A stretch of 64,000 nt of DNA from positions 220,641 to 284,640 of the forward strand of contig NZ_FNCJ01000007.1 in the NCBI RefSeq assembly GCF_900100735.1, given 5' to 3'. The stretch is from Paraburkholderia phenazinium. Lineage in GTDB: Bacteria; Pseudomonadota; Gammaproteobacteria; Burkholderiales; Burkholderiaceae. Position 1 is the stretch's first letter, and the number at the start of each line of letters is the position of its first letter. Made by a program: the position numbers and the translations under genes. Below the pieces are notes generated by a model that worked only from the letters and a program-made list of their open reading frames with translations, was not told the origin of the DNA and searched no databases. Below, one piece after another: positions 35,852 to 45,947 of this stretch.

Positions 35852-38773
35852 ATGCGAATGAGGATTGCGCCGATATACGGCGTGCGAGTGGGGCCCCTGG
35901 GGGTGGCGCTGCTCGCGAGGCGAGTTGCAAGGCGCGCGATGAACGAGGGGTGGGCCCGTTTTAACAGCCCGCGCCGCGTGAAGCCGTCACCGGACCGCAC
36001 ACTGTGGACACGTGCGGCGCGTTGTTGCACGCCTGTGCTGGCGGCGCTCGCCGTCCTCGGGGCGGCCGCGCCGTGGCAGGGCGCTCACGCAGCCGATGCG
36101 CCCTCGAGTGTGGCCGCAGGGGCCGCCCATGCGCCGCAGCCGAATCTCGCCTTCTTCTACGCGGCCAACCCGCCAGTCGATCTGCTGCAGGCCTTCGATG
36201 CGGTGGTGCTCGATCCCGCACGCGGCTTCGACCCGGCGGCGCATCCGCTGGCGCATACCGTCTGGCTGGCCCGCATGCGTCCCGCCGACCCCGCCGCCAC
36301 GCCTGAGCAGGTCGTCCAGTCGGTCGAGCCGTTGTGGGCGCGCGGCTACCGCGGCTTCCTGCTCGACACGCCGCCGGCGATTGCCGCAGCCGAGGCAATT
36401 CGCGCCGCGCATCCCGAGGCGCGCCTCGTGATCGCCGGGCCCAACGCGCTGCAGGCCGCCGCGCCGCACGCGAAAGCGCTCTACGCGGTGGTGGGCGACT
36501 CGCTCGTGCGCGGCCTCAACGACACCGGCAGCTCGCCGGTCGAGGTGCCGGAGGCGGCCCGTGCGAGCCGCCTCGCCGCAGCGCGCAGCTTCACGCAGCA
36601 GACCGGCGTGCCGGTCGTCTCGCTCGAATATTGCCCGCGCACCGATCGCGACTGCGCCCGCAACACGGCGGCCCAGGTGCTCGCGAGCGGTGGTGCGGCT
36701 GGGGGCGGGCCCGCAGTTACCCCCGCAGTGATTCCCTACGTGACCAGCGTTGCCCGCGATATCGTCGGCGTGGGGGCGATCGAAGTCCTGCCACGCAAGA
36801 TTCTCGTCGTGCAGGACCGCGACATCAAAGATCCGCTCGATGCGAGCATCGGGGTGCGCAACCTCGCTACGCCGCTCAACTACCTCGGCTACGACGTCGA
36901 ATACGCCGACTTCTCCAAACCGTTGCCGGCCAACATCACGCCGGACCGCTATGCCGGCGTGGTCGCCTGGCTGCAGGGTAATGCCTTGCCCGAGCCGCAG
37001 GCCTGGCAGCGCTGGGTCGCCGCGCGCATCGTCGACCATGTGCCCGTGGTGTTCCTCGGTCAGTTCGGCTTCGATCCGACCGGCGCGATCGGCGATGCGC
37101 TCGATCTGCAGGCCGTGCCGGGCACGATGGCCGCGCCGGTGAACGTGATCGCCCGCGATCCGATGATCGGCTTCGAGATCGATCCACGGCCCGATCCACG
37201 CGACCTGCTCGGCTTGCGGGTCGGCGTGAAGAGCCACGCGTTGCTGCGCGTGTCGGCCAACGGCGCGCTCATCGACCCGGTTGCGCTCACGCCCTGGGGC
37301 GGCTATGCGCTGGATCCGTACACCTCGGTGTCGCTCGACGGCATCGGTCAGCAACGCTGGGCGATCGAGCCGCTCAAGTTCCTTAGCGCCGCGCTGCGTC
37401 TGCCAGGCATGCCGTCGCCGAGCGTCACCACCGAAAACGGCCGGCGTCTGCTGATGACCCATGTCGACGGCGACGGCTTCGCCTCGCGCGCCGAGTTCCC
37501 CGGTCCCGACTATTCGGGCGAAGCGCTGTACGAGCAGATCTTCACGCGCTACAAGATTCCGATGACGCTCTCGGTGATCGAAGGGGAGGTCGGGCCGACG
37601 GGGCTGTATCCGAAGATCTCGCCGCGGCTCGAGGAGATTGCCCGCAAGATGTTCGCGCTGCCGTATGTGGAGATCGGCACGCACACCTATTCGCATCCGT
37701 TCCAGTGGGAAGACGTCGACAGCAGCGGCGCGAGGGTGGACCGCGGCGGCGGCGATGCGGCGTTCTCGCTCAACATTCCAGGCTACAAGTTCAATATCGA
37801 CCGCGAAGTGAGCGGTTCGATCGACTACATCAACTCGCGCCTCGCGCCCCCCGGCAAGAAGACCGTCGTGCTGCAATGGTCCGGCGACTGCCAGCCGCCA
37901 GGCATCGTGGTGCGTAAGGTGTACGAAGCAGGCGTCTACAACTTCAACGGTGGCGACACCGTCATCACGAAGTCCGCGCCGAGCTGGACCCATATCGCGC
38001 CGATCGGCGTCGACAAGGGGCCGGGCGCCTATCAGGTGTACGCGCCGAACCAGGACGAGAACGTTTATACGAACGACTGGCAAGGCCCGTTCTATGGCTT
38101 CACGCGCGTGCTCGAAACCTTCGACATGACCGAGCGGCCGCGCCGCTTCAAGCCGATCGATATCTACTACCACATGTATAGCGGCACCAAGGTGGCGTCG
38201 CTGCGGGCGCTCGACCAGATTTACTCGACTGTGCTGACGCAACCGGTTCTGCCGGTGCATGTGACCGACTACATCCGCAAGGTGCTCGACTGGCGCTCGT
38301 TTGCGGTGGCGCGCGAAGTGGGCAGCCGCGCTGGCTGGGTGGTGCGCGGCAACGGCGAAGTGCGCGAGCTGCACTGGCCGGGCACGAATGCGCCGCTGCT
38401 CGACGGGGCGTCCGGCGTAACCGGTTACGCCGCCGGCCCGGACGGCACCTATATCCATATCGATGGCGGTGCCGCGCGTTTTGCTTTCGGCGCCAATGGT
38501 GCTGGTTGCGGTGGTGCGCGCGCTCTGCCGTACATCGCCGAGGCCAATGGTTTCGTGCGCAACTTCCGCTCCACGGCCAACGGCATGAGCTTCGAGTTCG
38601 GCGGTTACTACCAGCCGTTCGTCACGCTGGCCAACGCGCAAACCTGCAGTGCGAGCGTCGACGGCAAGCCGGTGGCGGCGCGGCGCGACGGTGCGCTGCT
38701 GCGTTTCGACACCCCGGGTGTAGCGGCCCAGCAGGTCGTCTATCAACGCGTCGAGATCGCCTGTGGACACTAG
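35852..38773 (+). CDS. pelA: PelA, Pel polysaccharide deacetylase with degenerate hydrolase domain
   Basis: A 973-aa periplasmic protein. After a signal segment near residues 58-80, an N-terminal PelA-type hydrolase domain (about 95-270) is followed by a middle domain and a C-terminal deacetylase. Metal ligands are present: THVDGDG gives Asp539 and Asp541, and GTHTYSH gives His611 and His615, at a constant offset of 11 from P. aeruginosa PelA. In the hydrolase domain the catalytic glutamate is Asp216 in YAVVGDSL, the acid-site region reads LLDTPPA, and about 31 and 16 residues of two loops are missing. Deacetylation is likely; hydrolysis is doubtful. The start at 35852 has a weak ribosome site; ATG 35939 is an alternative. 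Its stop overlaps pelB. Confidence 0.92.
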   Translation: MRMRIAPIYGVRVGPLGVALLARRVARRAMNEGWARFNSPRRVKPSPDRTLWTRAARCCTPVLAALAVLGAAAPWQGAHAADAPSSVAAGAAHAPQPNLAFFYAANPPVDLLQAFDAVVLDPARGFDPAAHPLAHTVWLARMRPADPAATPEQVVQSVEPLWARGYRGFLLDTPPAIAAAEAIRAAHPEARLVIAGPNALQAAAPHAKALYAVVGDSLVRGLNDTGSSPVEVPEAARASRLAAARSFTQQTGVPVVSLEYCPRTDRDCARNTAAQVLASGGAAGGGPAVTPAVIPYVTSVARDIVGVGAIEVLPRKILVVQDRDIKDPLDASIGVRNLATPLNYLGYDVEYADFSKPLPANITPDRYAGVVAWLQGNALPEPQAWQRWVAARIVDHVPVVFLGQFGFDPTGAIGDALDLQAVPGTMAAPVNVIARDPMIGFEIDPRPDPRDLLGLRVGVKSHALLRVSANGALIDPVALTPWGGYALDPYTSVSLDGIGQQRWAIEPLKFLSAALRLPGMPSPSVTTENGRRLLMTHVDGDGFASRAEFPGPDYSGEALYEQIFTRYKIPMTLSVIEGEVGPTGLYPKISPRLEEIARKMFALPYVEIGTHTYSHPFQWEDVDSSGARVDRGGGDAAFSLNIPGYKFNIDREVSGSIDYINSRLAPPGKKTVVLQWSGDCQPPGIVVRKVYEAGVYNFNGGDTVITKSAPSWTHIAPIGVDKGPGAYQVYAPNQDENVYTNDWQGPFYGFTRVLETFDMTERPRRFKPIDIYYHMYSGTKVASLRALDQIYSTVLTQPVLPVHVTDYIRKVLDWRSFAVAREVGSRAGWVVRGNGEVRELHWPGTNAPLLDGASGVTGYAAGPDGTYIHIDGGAARFAFGANGAGCGGARALPYIAEANGFVRNFRSTANGMSFEFGGYYQPFVTLANAQTCSASVDGKPVAARRDGALLRFDTPGVAAQQVVYQRVEIACGH

Positions 38774-41700
38774 CCGCCCGCGCATTGCCTCGCCCTGGCT
38801 GGTGCTGCTGCTCGCGGCCGTGGTGGTGCTGACCTTCTATGCGACCTATCCGCATGGCGGCCTGCGTGAACGGATGACCGCGGCAGCCGAGCCGAGCGAC
38901 CTGAGTGCGGCCTATCTGGAAGCCTGGTTGCGCGTGCAGCCGGACAACGCCGAACTGCTCACCACGCTTGGCGCGCAGTACGCACAGCTAGGGCGTAACG
39001 ACGACGCCGAGCGCATCGCTGAACGCATGGACGACCTGCATACCGATGCGCTGCATCGTGCCGCGACCATGTTGCGTCTGACGGTGGCCGAGCAGGAGGC
39101 GTTTGCGATTCCGGCCGCCGATCCGCGCCGGGTGGCGGCGCTCGCGAAGCTGCGCGTGCAGTTTGCCGCGGCGGCCGGCCTCGCCTGGGATAACACCGAG
39201 CTGGAGATTCTTGCCGCCCGTGCTGCCGCGATCGGCGCGCCGGAGTTGGCGGTGCAGTTGTACACGCGCCTCGCGGCTCAGGATCCGCAGGGACGCCAGC
39301 GCTGGAATGCCGAGGTGGCGAAGTATGGGCTGTGGGTCGGCCAATACCGTCGCGCCGCCGCTGCCTGGTTCCAGCAGCAGGCCGACGCAACGACGCGCGA
39401 CGAGCAGCGCCGCTGCTTCATTGCGGGCATTCGGGCGCTGCAGTCGGGCAACTTGCTGGTCGAAGCGCTGCAGGCGGCCGACGAACACGTCGGTACGCTG
39501 GCCAACGACCGCGATACGCTGATCGTGCTGCTGAACCTGGCGCGTGCTGCGCAACGGCCGGATAAGGTCGATCAGTATGCGAAGGCGCTGATGAAATACA
39601 CCAGCGTGCAGCCGCGCGAATCGCGTGGTGGGTTCGCGTTGGCGTCGCTGGTGTTGCGGGGAGGGCGGCAAGCTCAGCATGCACCTGAGGCTTATGCGTA
39701 TATGGATGGCCCGCAAGGCGGCAGCGGCATGCGGCCTTGGGCAGCGGTGCGGGTGCTGAGGGCTGCGGTCAGTGTCGCGGCAAGCGGCAACCAGGCGAGT
39801 TCGAGCGCAGCGAGCGCCACCGCTGCGGCCTCCGCCGCTCCCGCCGACGTCGATGTCGCAAGCCTTGTCTACCAGTCGTTCCTCGAATCGAGCGACCTCG
39901 ACAACGCGCAGAAGGTCGCCGCCGCGCAGGTCGCCAAGGACCCGCATTCGGCCGTGTGGCTCAAGCGTCTCGCCCAGGTGGCCGAATGGAACCGCGCGGC
40001 GCCGCTCGCGCTGCAGTCGTGGCTCGGCTATGCACAGGCGTCGAACGATCCGCTCGGCTGGAGCAACGTGCTGCGCCTCGCACCGATGCTGAACGACGAC
40101 TCGGCCTATCTCGCCGGACTCGTGCATGCGTCGAACGCGTCGCCGGGCGACCTGAAGCTGGTCGACTCGGTGATCGCCACCTACGAGCGCCTCGGCCGCC
40201 CGGACGACGGCATTGCCTTCCTGCAGGCGCATGTGCGCGACCCAGGCAGCCACGCGATCGACGAACGCATGGCGATCCTTGCCGAGCGCGCCGGTCACGA
40301 CGATCAGGCGCTCGCCATCTGGCGCAAGCTCCAGGCAAGCGAGCCCGGCAACACGACGTACGCGCTGCACGCGGCGAGCATCCTGTATCGCCAGAGCAAG
40401 TACGCCGAGGCGCTTGCCGCGCTGGAGCAATCCCGTGCCGGCGCGCGCGACGAGGACGTGCTGTTCTGGCGCAACGAAGCGCAGCTTGCGCGCCTGCTGC
40501 AACAGGACAAGGTGGCGAACGACGCCTACAAGCATCTGCTCGCAAGCGGCGCAGAAACGCCCGAAGACCTGAGCGCGATGACGTACTTCTACGACGCGTA
40601 TCCGCTCGACGCCGGCCGCACCGCGCAGTTGCAGTACGAGCGCGACCACACGCCGCGCGCGCTGCAGGTCGCGATCTATTACTACACCGACGCGCAGGCG
40701 CTGGACCGCATCGCTGCCTTGCTCGATAGCCTGACGCCCGAGCAGCGCGCCGCGGCCGAGCAGTCGTCGGGCTTTCTTGCCGTGCGCGCCGAGTACTACC
40801 GGCAGACCGGCCGGCCGCTCGACGCTCTGCACGATCTGGAGCGCGCCGTGGATCTGCCCGGCGCCACGCCGGAGGTGCGTGCGGCGCTGATCTGGACGCT
40901 GGTCGACTACGGCAGCGACGCCGAGTTGCGCAAGGTGCTGGCGCGCTGGCGCGACGATGCGGCGCAGAACAGCATGCTATGGGGTCCGTTCGCTGCGGCG
41001 GAACTGCGCAGGAACCGGCCGGTCGCGGCGCTCCAGTATCTGCGCCTGCAGTCGGCGCTGATGTCGCGCGACCCGCTCTGGTTGCTGACGCTGGCCGACG
41101 CGCAGGAAATGGCCGGACGGCCCGATCTCGCCTGGTCGTTGCGCCGCAAGGTGTGGCGCCAGATCGAACTCGACGAGCAGGCGGTGCGGACCGGCAACGG
41201 CGGCGCCCAGGCGGCGCTCAAGCGGCGCGTCTCGCAGGATGCCGAAACGCGCGAGCAGTTGCGTGGCCGGCGTGTCTCGCTGGCCGCGATTTTTGCCGAC
41301 GCCGATGTGTCCCGAGGACTGCTTGACGATCTGCTGAAGCACGATGGCGGCCGCGCCGGCAACGTGGATAACGCCGCGGTGCGCCGCACGCTGCTCGGCG
41401 ATGCGCCGGGCCTGCCGCCCTCACCACCCGCGCCCGCCGTCAAGGCGCCGGACGATGGGCGCCTCAAGTCCGCGGTGGCGAAGGATGTCGCTGTGGCATG
41501 GGCCTTGTCGCACGAGGCCAATCCGCTCGCCAAGCGCTGGCTCGCCGAGCAGTACCTCAACCGGCTCGCGCAACCGGCCGACTCGCAGCTCGCGATCGCG
41601 CTGGCCGAGGGCGACACCGCAAGCATGGAGCGTCTCGTCGACAAGGAGGGCGCGCGCCTGCCGCTGTACGGCCGCATCGACGCAACCATCGCGCTCGACC

Positions 41701-42722
41701 GGCCGGGCGAGGCCGAGCAACTGGCCTTCAATGGCCTCGACGGCGCGCCGGAAGACACCGAACTGCATACGCGTCTCACCGAGACGGCACTCGGCTGGCC
41801 GCAGTCGCTCGGCACCACGGTGGACGATTACGTCGAACATCCGCTCGATTACGTCGAGCAGACCGTAAGCGGCAGCATGAAGGTGGCGGACCACTACATG
41901 ATCGGCGTGACCGGCACGCAACGTTACCAATGGTCGGCCAATCAGACGCTACTGGTGAACGTGCCGGGTGTGGACCGCGCGCTCGATTTCTTCCTCCGCC
42001 GGCAAACGCTCGATACCGCGTTACAGGTGACAGGCGGCCGGCGCGAAGGGCTCGACAGCTTCTATACGCTCGATGTCGCGGGCGAGCTCGGCCGCAACTC
42101 CAGCTTCACCCTGACGGGCAGCGCCGGCCGCGACCAGACCGCGACCGAGTCGCAGGCGCTGCTGGTGGGCGGCATGAAGGACAACCTGATCGGCGGCTTC
42201 AACTGGCGCATGACGCCGCGCATCTACGCGTCGGGCACGGTCGAGGCGGACCGCTTCTACAGCCAGGCGCGCGATTACCTGGGCAGCGGCGTGCTGTCCT
42301 CGGGCGAACTCGGCTACAAGATCCGCACCGACTATCCGGACTTCACCGTGCGGCTCGCCGGGGCGCGCGGCGAATACGGCGCGAGCGGGGCTGCCGACGC
42401 GCTGATCTCGCGTCTCTCGCCGCTGAGCGCCGGCCCGACCAGCGCCGCCACCTTCATGCCGCAGACCTATGCGCAGTACGGCCTGTTCTTCGGCTTCGGC
42501 AACGACCTGCTCGATCAGTACACGCATCGCTGGCGGCCGTTCCTCGATGTCGGCATCGTGCATAACTCGTTGCAGGGGTGGGGGCCGCAGGTCAGCGTGG
42601 GGGTGGCCGGCAGTGTGTTCGGCGGCGACCATGCGGCGCTGTACCTGGAGCATGAAAGCGTGTCGCAGGTCGGCTCGGCGCCGATCACGGTGATCGGCGC
42701 GCGGTATCGATGGTTCTACTGA
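38763..42722 (+). CDS. pelB: PelB, outer-membrane Pel export porin with TPR scaffold
   Basis: A 1319-aa protein, longer than P. aeruginosa PelB (about 1193). A single N-terminal membrane helix is at residues 11-28; a very long alpha-helical TPR region with Ala/Leu-rich repeats fills most of the chain; a Pro-rich linker (PGLPPSPPAPAVKAP) lies near 880; and the last roughly 300 residues are alternating beta strands ending in the aromatic RYRWFY, typical of outer-membrane barrels. The TPR part recruits PelA and the barrel exports Pel. Translation starts at GTG 38763, overlapping the pelA stop by 11 bases. Confidence 0.93.
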   Translation: MDTSRPRIASPWLVLLLAAVVVLTFYATYPHGGLRERMTAAAEPSDLSAAYLEAWLRVQPDNAELLTTLGAQYAQLGRNDDAERIAERMDDLHTDALHRAATMLRLTVAEQEAFAIPAADPRRVAALAKLRVQFAAAAGLAWDNTELEILAARAAAIGAPELAVQLYTRLAAQDPQGRQRWNAEVAKYGLWVGQYRRAAAAWFQQQADATTRDEQRRCFIAGIRALQSGNLLVEALQAADEHVGTLANDRDTLIVLLNLARAAQRPDKVDQYAKALMKYTSVQPRESRGGFALASLVLRGGRQAQHAPEAYAYMDGPQGGSGMRPWAAVRVLRAAVSVAASGNQASSSAASATAAASAAPADVDVASLVYQSFLESSDLDNAQKVAAAQVAKDPHSAVWLKRLAQVAEWNRAAPLALQSWLGYAQASNDPLGWSNVLRLAPMLNDDSAYLAGLVHASNASPGDLKLVDSVIATYERLGRPDDGIAFLQAHVRDPGSHAIDERMAILAERAGHDDQALAIWRKLQASEPGNTTYALHAASILYRQSKYAEALAALEQSRAGARDEDVLFWRNEAQLARLLQQDKVANDAYKHLLASGAETPEDLSAMTYFYDAYPLDAGRTAQLQYERDHTPRALQVAIYYYTDAQALDRIAALLDSLTPEQRAAAEQSSGFLAVRAEYYRQTGRPLDALHDLERAVDLPGATPEVRAALIWTLVDYGSDAELRKVLARWRDDAAQNSMLWGPFAAAELRRNRPVAALQYLRLQSALMSRDPLWLLTLADAQEMAGRPDLAWSLRRKVWRQIELDEQAVRTGNGGAQAALKRRVSQDAETREQLRGRRVSLAAIFADADVSRGLLDDLLKHDGGRAGNVDNAAVRRTLLGDAPGLPPSPPAPAVKAPDDGRLKSAVAKDVAVAWALSHEANPLAKRWLAEQYLNRLAQPADSQLAIALAEGDTASMERLVDKEGARLPLYGRIDATIALDRPGEAEQLAFNGLDGAPEDTELHTRLTETALGWPQSLGTTVDDYVEHPLDYVEQTVSGSMKVADHYMIGVTGTQRYQWSANQTLLVNVPGVDRALDFFLRRQTLDTALQVTGGRREGLDSFYTLDVAGELGRNSSFTLTGSAGRDQTATESQALLVGGMKDNLIGGFNWRMTPRIYASGTVEADRFYSQARDYLGSGVLSSGELGYKIRTDYPDFTVRLAGARGEYGASGAADALISRLSPLSAGPTSAATFMPQTYAQYGLFFGFGNDLLDQYTHRWRPFLDVGIVHNSLQGWGPQVSVGVAGSVFGGDHAALYLEHESVSQVGSAPITVIGARYRWFY

Positions 42723-42840
42723 TAGAGCGAAGCGGCTGCGCCTGGACCGTGTGGCGCATTCGGCAAGACCGCCTGGATGCTCCCGGTGCTTGCGGCAGGG
42801 CAGCCGGAATACATATCGACGTTATCTGAGGAGTGCTTCA

Positions 42841-43392
42841 ATGAATGGATTCAAGGGCGGTAAGCGTCTGGCTTGGTGGGGTATGGCGGCGGTGGCCGCG
42901 TCGGTGCTGTTGGCGGGCTGCGGGACGCTCAAGCAAACCGCTGCGCCGACGCTTGGCGCAGGCGACACGGTGGCCGTGGGGTCGATCGCGAACTATACGG
43001 AAACGCCGTCGGCCGGCAGCAGCGCGGCCTCGATCGCGGCCAGCGTGCTGCGTGCGAACGGCTTGAAGGACGTGCGCTTCGCGCCTGTCGAGGCCGGTTC
43101 GAGCGCGCTGTTCGACACCGCCCAGCGTGAAGGCTCGGAGCAGAAGCTCGAATGGGCGCAGTCGCAGCAGGTCAAGTACATCCTGACCGGTGCGGTCGAG
43201 GAGTGGCGTTACAAGACCGGCGTCGACGGCGAGCCGGTGGTCGGTCTCACGCTCGAGCTGATCGACGTGGAGTCGGGCCACGTGGTCTGGAGCGCGACGG
43301 GCGCACGCAGCGGCTGGAGCCGTTCGAGCCTGTCGAGCGTGGCGGCTTCGCTGATCGGCAGCGTGCTGGCGCCGCTCGCGCCGCGCCATTGA
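42841..43392 (+). CDS. pelC: PelC, outer-membrane lipoprotein of the Pel exporter
   Basis: A 183-aa lipoprotein. The signal ends in LLAGC, so Cys27 is expected to be lipidated. The mature domain (TLGAGDTVAVGSIANYTETP; KYILTGAVEEWRYKTG; SATGARSGWSRSSL) fits the PelC family that forms a ring beneath the PelB barrel. The length is normal. GAGGAG lies 7 bases before ATG 42841. A 118-bp gap separates it from pelB. Confidence 0.92.
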   Translation: MNGFKGGKRLAWWGMAAVAASVLLAGCGTLKQTAAPTLGAGDTVAVGSIANYTETPSAGSSAASIAASVLRANGLKDVRFAPVEAGSSALFDTAQREGSEQKLEWAQSQQVKYILTGAVEEWRYKTGVDGEPVVGLTLELIDVESGHVVWSATGARSGWSRSSLSSVAASLIGSVLAPLAPRH

Positions 43393-43447
43393 GCCTGTCT
43401 GCCGTAGCTCGTTGCTTTGCATTCCGCCATGTCATAAGGAAAGGGCC

Positions 43448-44941
43448 GTGAATACCGCTGCCATGCCACCTGCTTCTGCTGCCGCGAAGACGCGCACCTC
43501 CAACCCGTTCGGCAACCTGGGGCGCGTGCGTCGTTTCGTGATGCCGGCCGTGACGCGGCCGTTCGCCATTGTCGAGACGGTCGTGCTGATTGCGGCCGTG
43601 GTCGGCATTAGCTGGCTGGCGGACCATCGCGATCCCTTGCTGCTGCATGCAGGCTTTCCGTGGTTGTGGTTCGCGCCCTTGATCGTGGCGCTGCGCTACG
43701 GCACCTTGCCAGGTTTGCTGGCAGGCGCGATGCTGCTTGGCGCGTGGAAGCTGTTTTATCCGGCTACCGACCCCTGGCCGGTGATGGTGTTTGTCGGCGG
43801 CCTGCTGCAGACCGTGATTGCGGGCCACTTCGGCGATACCTGGGGCCATCGCGCCGCCCGCGCTTCGACCATCAACGACTATCTGAACGACCGGCTGGTG
43901 GCGATCACCAACAGCCACTATCTGATGCGCCTGTCGCACGAGCGGCTCGAGAAGGATCTGCTGTCGAAGCCGACCACGCTGCGCGATTCGATTACCGAGC
44001 TGCGCCGCCTGTCGGTGACGCCGGACGAGCTGGGGCAGAACGCTGCGGCAGCGAGTGCAGGCTCGGCCCACGCCGCAAACAACAGCGGACCTGCGGAAAA
44101 CACCGAACAAGCCGGCCAACCTGGGGCAAGCGCTGCACCGCTGCGCGCGTTGCCAGGCGCGCACGGCCTGCTCGAATTCGTCGCCCAGGTCTGCCAGATC
44201 GAAGTTGCGGCGCTGTACCCGGTGCGTAACGGCCGGCTCGGCAGCGAGGCCGCCGCGCGAGTGGGCGACGACTTCGAACTGGCGCCCAATGATGAATTGG
44301 TCACGCACGCCATCCGCACCATGAGCGTCGCGCATCTGAAAACCGAGGACATCCCGGCCGCGCAATCGCAGTACCTGGTATGCGCGCCGCTGGTGAGCGC
44401 CGACGGCCAGTTGCTGGCGATGCTCGTCATCAAGCGCATGCCGTTCCTCTCGCTGAACTTCGACAACCTGCAACTGCTGCTGGTGCTGCTCGGCTACTAC
44501 GCGGACGGCGTGGAGCATGCGAGCCTGGTGGAGGGGATTCTCGCGGCCGTGCCTGGTTGTCCATACGACTTCGCGCTCGACCTCGGACGCCTCACACGCC
44601 TGCAGCGCGACGCGGGCATCGCCTCGTCGATGGTGGCGCTGGCGTTCCCACGCGACGAAGCTGGCGACTCGCTGTTCGAACACGTGATCCGCCGCCGCCG
44701 TGCGCTCGACCTGATGTGGCCGGTGCAAACCGTCTCGCAGTCGGTACTCGTGAACCTGATGCCGGCCACCGACACGACCGGCATCGACGGTTACCTGGCG
44801 CGCATCGAAACCAGCCTCTCGGCCCAGTTCAATCTGGATCTGGAAAGCGCGCGCATCGGCGTGCATACGCTGCACCTGGGCGCGATGGAGCCGGGCCCGG
44901 CGCTGCATCGTCTTCTGAAGCGAAGCGGCCTCGATGTCTAA
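43448..44941 (+). CDS. pelD: PelD, c-di-GMP receptor of the Pel synthase
   Basis: A 497-aa inner-membrane protein. Four membrane helices lie at about residues 35-135, then a GAF domain (LEFVAQVCQIEVAALYPV) and a degenerate GGDEF-like domain with no GGDEF motif, as in PelD. The arginine/aspartate stretch RLTRLQRD near residues 382-389 lies where the c-di-GMP-binding I-site is expected; whether every ligand residue is kept should be checked by alignment. GTG 43448 follows AAGGAAAGGG. PelD activates PelF when c-di-GMP binds. Its stop overlaps the pelE start. Confidence 0.92.
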   Translation: MNTAAMPPASAAAKTRTSNPFGNLGRVRRFVMPAVTRPFAIVETVVLIAAVVGISWLADHRDPLLLHAGFPWLWFAPLIVALRYGTLPGLLAGAMLLGAWKLFYPATDPWPVMVFVGGLLQTVIAGHFGDTWGHRAARASTINDYLNDRLVAITNSHYLMRLSHERLEKDLLSKPTTLRDSITELRRLSVTPDELGQNAAAASAGSAHAANNSGPAENTEQAGQPGASAAPLRALPGAHGLLEFVAQVCQIEVAALYPVRNGRLGSEAAARVGDDFELAPNDELVTHAIRTMSVAHLKTEDIPAAQSQYLVCAPLVSADGQLLAMLVIKRMPFLSLNFDNLQLLLVLLGYYADGVEHASLVEGILAAVPGCPYDFALDLGRLTRLQRDAGIASSMVALAFPRDEAGDSLFEHVIRRRRALDLMWPVQTVSQSVLVNLMPATDTTGIDGYLARIETSLSAQFNLDLESARIGVHTLHLGAMEPGPALHRLLKRSGLDV

Positions 44942-45947
44942 GCCCATCTCCGCCATCGTCAGCGTACCGCTGTTCGCCGGCTATGTGCTGGTCGAGTACC
45001 TGACGTATCTGAGTGTCGTGCACACGCCGCCAGGCGTCGATCCGCTGCTGGCCGGCTTCACGGTGCAAGCGCTGGTGGCGCTCGTGCAGGCGCTGCTGTT
45101 GCGGCAACTGCTGCCTTTGCGCTACCGCGAGCCGCGCCTGTGGACGCTTCTGCTGCTGTGGGTGCTGTGCACCTTCGTGCCGCTTGGCGGTGGACTGGTG
45201 TTACTGGCGAGCTGTATCTGGGCCGCGTGGTTTCCGGGCGTGCGGGAAAACAATCTGCTCGCCGACGTGCCGCGTCCCGAGTTCGTCACCTATCTGGTGT
45301 CGCGGGTCTCGCACGGCGGCGGCGCCCGTTTGCAGGCGCGCCTGGTCAACACCCAGGTATCGTCCACCGACCGCCTGACCGCACTCGTCGCGATCCAGAG
45401 CATGCCGACCCGCACGACAGGCACCTTGCTGCGCGACCTGCTGGCCGACCCGATCGAGGACGTGCGCCTGATCGCCTACGGCACGCTCGACCAGGCCGAG
45501 AACGAGATCATGCAAAAGATCTTCACCACCGGCAAAGCGCTCGAACAGGCCCAGGAAGACAACGAGCGCCACGCGATTAACCGGCGCCTCGCCGAACTGT
45601 ATTTCGAACTGGTCTATCAGAACCTCGTGCAGGGCGCGGTGTACCTCCATACGCTCGAGCAGGCCGACCGCTATGCCCGCGCGGCGCTCGCCACCGACGA
45701 GAAGGATGCGGCGCTGTGGCTGATCCGTGGACGCCTCGCGCTTGCCGAAGGGCGGCCCGATGAAGCGGGGCAGTATATGGAACGCGCCCTTGAACTGGGC
45801 TTTCCGCGCGAACGGCTGATTCCCTGGCTTGCCGAAGTCGCGTTCCTGCGCGGCGAGTACGGCCAGACCGGCCAGTTGCTCGCGACGCTCGGCAACGCGG
45901 CTGCGCTGCCAACGCTCAAACCCACTGTGACTTACTGGTCGTCATGA
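44934..45947 (+). CDS. pelE: PelE, membrane and TPR component of the Pel synthase
   Basis: A 337-aa protein with two or three N-terminal membrane helices (residues 5-105) followed by a soluble alpha-helical TPR-like part rich in Ala, Leu and Glu. This is the PelE architecture; PelE binds PelD and helps assemble PelDEG with PelF. ATG 44934 overlaps the pelD stop by 8 bases and its own stop overlaps the pelF ATG, indicating tight translational coupling. Confidence 0.9.
   Translation: MSKPISAIVSVPLFAGYVLVEYLTYLSVVHTPPGVDPLLAGFTVQALVALVQALLLRQLLPLRYREPRLWTLLLLWVLCTFVPLGGGLVLLASCIWAAWFPGVRENNLLADVPRPEFVTYLVSRVSHGGGARLQARLVNTQVSSTDRLTALVAIQSMPTRTTGTLLRDLLADPIEDVRLIAYGTLDQAENEIMQKIFTTGKALEQAQEDNERHAINRRLAELYFELVYQNLVQGAVYLHTLEQADRYARAALATDEKDAALWLIRGRLALAEGRPDEAGQYMERALELGFPRERLIPWLAEVAFLRGEYGQTGQLLATLGNAAALPTLKPTVTYWSS

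Noticed and set aside
35987..38785. 932-aa open frame antisense to pelA
   Set aside because: It is a GC-rich shadow of pelA: Arg/His-rich, no family resemblance, no ribosome site. The same holds for the long antisense frames at 4520-6097, 38988-40832, 43247-44956, 47569-49773, 52758-53981 and 53768-55390.
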